From: Alphaproteobacteria bacterium
Lineage (GTDB): Bacteria; Pseudomonadota; Alphaproteobacteria; Micavibrionales; UBA2020
Length of the DNA: 7,369 bases
Direction of reading: 5' to 3'
Assembly: GCA_018971405.1 (NCBI GenBank)
Contig: JAGXAX010000073.1
Coordinates: 1-7,369 of the forward strand
In this document: positions 4,356-7,369 of the stretch, one piece after another
How the letters are laid out: each line of letters begins with the position of its first letter
Numbering within the stretch: the first letter of the stretch is position 1
The notes under the pieces: model-generated
Told to the model about the DNA's origin: nothing
The model's database searches: none
Seen by the model: only the letters and a program-made list of their open reading frames with translations
Made by a program: the position numbers and the translations under genes

Positions 4356-6191
4356 TCACATCTGGAACGGGCGCGTGTCGTCACCGAACTCTTTATAAAC
4401 CCTGCGGTCCATGGGCTGCACGTTGGCCCCCGGCACGATTGTCGCCTGCAGGAAGATGATCAGCTCGCTCTTGTTGATATTGTCGCCGTGGTTGTGGAAG
4501 AGACTACCCAGAATCGGCACGTCGCCCACCACGGGGACGCCGACCTGATTGACCTGATTGGAATCCTGCATCAGCCCGCCCATGACCATGGTCTGCCCGG
4601 ACTGCATCTTGATGACGGAGTCAAGCTCCTGCACATCCATTTCCGGTATCGGATTGTTGGGAACGTTGGCGAGAGACCCGCCGGAGCTCAAAATGCTCAG
4701 CGCGATCGAGGGGTCGTTGACCGTATCGACTTCCTTGGTCACCGTCGGGCGCACGGCCATCATGACCTCGCCCGAGTTCACGTCCACCGTCGGCGTCACG
4801 CTCATGAGGATGCCGTCCGGAACGGATTCCTGCGTCGAGTTGTACGTGATCGTCGGGGAGACGCCGGCGGCCGACGCGGGCGTCGTCGTCACCTTGATCT
4901 GGAAGTAGATCAGGTTCTTGGCGACGTTGACGATGGCGGTCTGGTTGTTCATGACTGTCACGCGCGGACTGGACAGGGAGCGCACCGTGCCGAATTCGCT
5001 CAAGGCCTGAATAACCGGTTTAAACCCATGGCCAAGATCAAGGTTGGCCGTAAAGGCGCTGTTGGTCGGATCGGCCGGCGTGAAAGCCGGGGCCGGCATA
5101 TTGATCTGCGCGGACGAAACGAGGTGCGTCAGATTTGCGCCCAACTGCCCCCAGTCGATGCCTGTCGCGTACTGGTCGTTCAGCGACACTTCAAGGACTT
5201 TGGCTTCGATCAGCACCTGCGCCAGCGCCTGACGGGCATACCTGTTCAAGTACTTCTGCACCATCTTCTGCTGCCTTTCGGTGCCGTAGACGCTGACAAT
5301 GCCCGTCTCCTTGCTGATGGAGAAGGTGGCAGGCGGGTTCTTCGGTGTTGCGGAAGAGGAGGAAACGGAAACGTTGAGCGACGGCGGAACGTTCGACGGC
5401 GGCGGCGGCGGATTGGCACCGTTCCCGCCCGGCAGCGGCGGCGGCGCGGGCGGCGGCACCGTGACGGCGACCGGGTCCTGCTGCGTCGCGAGCGAAACGT
5501 AGTTGTCGGACGCGGCAAGAACCTGTTTCAGCCCGCTGCCGAGATCCTCCCAGAAGTTTGCGTCGTTGGTGCTGTTGATTTTTGAATCGGAACCGGTGCT
5601 GGCCGTCGGATTGCCACTCGAGCCGGCGCCGCCGGTGCCGCTGGAGATGCCCGTTTCGATATCCGACGCGCTCTTGCGCGCGAGGCTCATGTAATCGACC
5701 TTATAATCCTGCACGTACGGGCGGTCGAGCTGGATGCGCAGCACATTGTCCTTGAAGGTGTAGCGCAGGCCCGCCATGTTGCAGATGCGGTCGACGACTT
5801 CGTTGAACGGACGGTCTTTGGCCGTGAAAATGATAGTGCCGTGGATGTCCGGATCCATTTCGATATCGACGCCCGCCTGCTGCGCCAGTTCGAACATCAG
5901 GTCGCGCAGGGATACCGTCTGGTCGACGGAAACCGTCACCAGCGGCGACGGCAGTTTCAGGTCGGCGGGCGTGGCGACGAACGACTGGAACGGCGGCAGC
6001 GGCGCGGTCTTCGCGTCCGCGGGCTGGCGCTGGGGCGACAGACCGTCGCGGTAATCCTGAATATCCTTGTTCCCGCTGCGGTCGAACGTCATCTGGTTGG
6101 AGGCGAGTGAACATCCTCCCAGCGACACGGTCGAAAGCGCAACTCCGAAAAAGACACAGCCGGCACGGAAAGAATGACGCAATTTTGACAC
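4356..6191 (-). CDS. mshL: MshL-type pilus secretin lipoprotein
   Basis: The 611-aa product is an outer-membrane secretin, the ring channel through which a type IV (MSHA-type) pilus passes. Residues 1-27 form a lipoprotein signal peptide with lipobox SLGGC, acylated at Cys27. A short N-terminal secretin/TonB-like domain spans about 86-155. An MshL-like N domain with a Ser/Gly-rich insert (about 160-230, including NDANFWEDL) follows, then a proline-rich linker (about 245-270), another N domain (about 285-340) and the beta-barrel secretin core (about 395-590). The core holds the signature VPVVGDVPILGSLF (552-565). The start is GTG 6191, preceded by a purine-rich AAAGGGGTGGGA, though the spacing is rather long (about 8-16 nt). 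The gene lies 48 bp after the PilU-like gene, consistent with a pilus operon. PilQ is the alternative, but the lipobox and domain order favour MshL. Confidence 0.88.
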   Translation of the reverse strand: MSKLRHSFRAGCVFFGVALSTVSLGGCSLASNQMTFDRSGNKDIQDYRDGLSPQRQPADAKTAPLPPFQSFVATPADLKLPSPLVTVSVDQTVSLRDLMFELAQQAGVDIEMDPDIHGTIIFTAKDRPFNEVVDRICNMAGLRYTFKDNVLRIQLDRPYVQDYKVDYMSLARKSASDIETGISSGTGGAGSSGNPTASTGSDSKINSTNDANFWEDLGSGLKQVLAASDNYVSLATQQDPVAVTVPPPAPPPLPGGNGANPPPPPSNVPPSLNVSVSSSSATPKNPPATFSISKETGIVSVYGTERQQKMVQKYLNRYARQALAQVLIEAKVLEVSLNDQYATGIDWGQLGANLTHLVSSAQINMPAPAFTPADPTNSAFTANLDLGHGFKPVIQALSEFGTVRSLSSPRVTVMNNQTAIVNVAKNLIYFQIKVTTTPASAAGVSPTITYNSTQESVPDGILMSVTPTVDVNSGEVMMAVRPTVTKEVDTVNDPSIALSILSSGGSLANVPNNPIPEMDVQELDSVIKMQSGQTMVMGGLMQDSNQVNQVGVPVVGDVPILGSLFHNHGDNINKSELIIFLQATIVPGANVQPMDRRVYKEFGDDTRPFQM

Positions 6192-6214
6192 CTGAAAGAT
6201 CCCACCCCTTTGAA

Positions 6215-6242
6215 TAACGATAATCCCTGCGAATTATTGTTA
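6215..6242. repeat. AT-rich inverted repeat between pilU-like and secretin genes
   Basis: TAACGATAAT (6215-6224) pairs with ATTATTGTTA (6233-6242) at 9 of 10 positions around an 8-nt spacer, and the last bases include the TAA stop of the upstream gene. It is strikingly AT-rich in a GC-rich region. It could be an operator or a weak processing hairpin that sets the relative expression of the two pilus genes. No U-run follows, so it is not a good terminator. Confidence 0.45.
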
Positions 6243-7369
6243 CAGAGACAATCTGGATGTGTCAATCTCCAGAGAGGAAGAGAGTCCCGCGCTGCCGCCC
6301 GTCATTTTATGTTGCTGGATTTTTATTTTCATATCCGCAGAATAATCGGATTCCGCGATCGCCGTCTCCGCCGTGATCAGTCCCTTTAGATAAAGGCCGT
6401 AAAGCGACTGGTCGAAAGTGATCATGTTCGCGGCGTTGTTGTTGGCCATAACGTCGTGAATTTTGTTCGTCTCGCCTTTCAGGATCAGTTCCTTGACCAA
6501 CGCCTCGTTGAGGAGGATTTCCGGCACCATCACCATGCCGCCCTTGACCGCCGGCACGAGGCGCAGCGCGATGATCGCCCGCAGGTTCATGCTCAGCGCG
6601 ATGCGCACCTGATGATGCCGTTCCTCGGGGAAGAAGCCGATGATGCGCTCGATCGCCTGCGTCGCGTTGGTGGTGTGCAGCGTGGCGTAGCAGGTATGGC
6701 CCGTCTCGGCGGCGGCGATCGCCTGTATCATGACGTCCTGATAGCGGATTTCGCCGACGACGATCACGTCCGGCTTTTGCCGCAGCGCGTTTTTAAGCGC
6801 GACGCTATAGGACGCGGTGTCGATCCCCACCTCGCGCTGGGTGATGATGGCCTTTTTGTGCTCGTGGTAAAACTCGACCGGGTCCTCGATGGTGATGATA
6901 TGCCCGCCAGCCATGGTATTGCGGTAGTCCACCAGCGCGCTGGTCAGCGTCGATTTCCCCGACGAGGTCACGCCGCAGATCAGGATCAGCCCGCGCTTTT
7001 CCAGCGCCAGTTTTTCCATGATCTTGGGCAGGTGAAGCTGCTCGAAATTCGGGATCTTGCTGGTGATGCGGCGGATGACGAGCGCCGGCTGCTGGCGCTG
7101 GCGCAGGATGTTGATGCGAAAGCGCCCTTCCTTGCCGAGGTCGAGAGCCATGTTGAGCTCCAGGCTGGTGTCGAATTCGAGGCGCTGGCGCGGCGTGAGG
7201 ATCTCCATCAATATCGCCTGAATGTCGTCTTCCTTCAGCGGCGTGTCACCGAGCGGATGGAGCTTGTCGTCGATGCGCAGCGTCGGCGGCACGCCGACCG
7301 TGAGGTAAATGTCCGACGCCTCCCGCTGCACGACCTCCTTGAGGTAATTGTATATGGCGGCGTTGCTCA
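6240..7369 (-). CDS. pilU: PilU-like twitching-motility (retraction) ATPase, start cut by the window edge
   Basis: The product is a hexameric cytoplasmic ATPase of the PilT/PilU branch of secretion ATPases, which powers retraction of type IV pili. Counting from the first in-window GTG (7331), the Walker A loop is GVTSSGKST (120-128), the Asp box IITIEDPVE (145-153), the Walker B region DVIVVGE (188-194) and the His box ETGHTCYATLH (209-219). The stretch TQREVGIDTASY (164-175) resembles PilU more than PilT, which has REVHRDT. The frame stays open through 13 more codons (SNAAIYNYLKEVV) to the edge, where the last two bases read TG; an A just outside would give ATG AGC. The PilU N-terminus (short helix, then SDxxxTVGVPP) fits that start. 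The secretin gene follows 48 bp downstream, as in a pilus operon. Confidence 0.9.
   Translation of the reverse strand, partial: SNAAIYNYLKEVVQREASDIYLTVGVPPTLRIDDKLHPLGDTPLKEDDIQAILMEILTPRQRLEFDTSLELNMALDLGKEGRFRINILRQRQQPALVIRRITSKIPNFEQLHLPKIMEKLALEKRGLILICGVTSSGKSTLTSALVDYRNTMAGGHIITIEDPVEFYHEHKKAIITQREVGIDTASYSVALKNALRQKPDVIVVGEIRYQDVMIQAIAAAETGHTCYATLHTTNATQAIERIIGFFPEERHHQVRIALSMNLRAIIALRLVPAVKGGMVMVPEILLNEALVKELILKGETNKIHDVMANNNAANMITFDQSLYGLYLKGLITAETAIAESDYSADMKIKIQQHKMTGGSAGLSSSLEIDTSRLSL

Noticed and set aside
4488..5585. Plus-strand open frame inside the secretin gene
   Set aside because: It is a histidine/arginine-rich shadow of the secretin gene, with no domains of its own.

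Overview
The window is GC-rich and looks like a Gram-negative (proteobacterial) chromosome with a type IV/MSHA-type pilus locus, into whose downstream end a mobile element has inserted. Every protein gene I support lies on the minus strand, so the window reads from right to left. The MshL-type secretin and PilU-type ATPase point to Proteobacteria; I cannot name a class with confidence.

Host part (about 7369 down to 1885): a PilU-like retraction ATPase, whose start codon is probably cut by one base at the right edge; an MshL-type outer-membrane secretin lipoprotein; an ABC-2 type permease with no ATPase gene beside it; a membrane-anchored helical-repeat protein of unknown function, overlapping the permease stop by one base; and a seven-helix membrane protein ending in an AraC-type helix-turn-helix. 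These genes are closely packed (48, 19, -1 and 3 bp gaps) and could be one operon. The last gene stops right after its first recognition helix, so it appears truncated.

Element part (about 1885 down to 1 and beyond the left edge): an AT-rich junction with a 12-bp palindrome lies where the AraC-type gene is cut, followed by an extended -10 promoter, two pairs of 11-bp-phased direct repeats and a tyrosine recombinase (431 aa) with a strong ribosome binding site. This is the layout of an integrase sitting beside its attachment site.

The most unusual region is the roughly 460 bp after the integrase stop codon. It holds no convincing gene. Instead it is tiled by stem-loops of two mirror-image architectures that alternate at about 101-109 bp per pair. 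One type has a long outer stem, a 5-bp inner stem, a GCT triloop (minus strand) and a 6-nt bulge on the 3' arm. The other has a 5-nt bulge on the 5' arm. The stems differ in sequence from copy to copy while staying paired, and most non-Watson-Crick positions within the stems are G-U on the minus strand but A-C on the plus strand, so the structure fits an RNA (or single strand) of the same polarity as the integrase. I know of no named family with this layout. It may be an integrase-linked structured RNA or an array of folded recombination sites.
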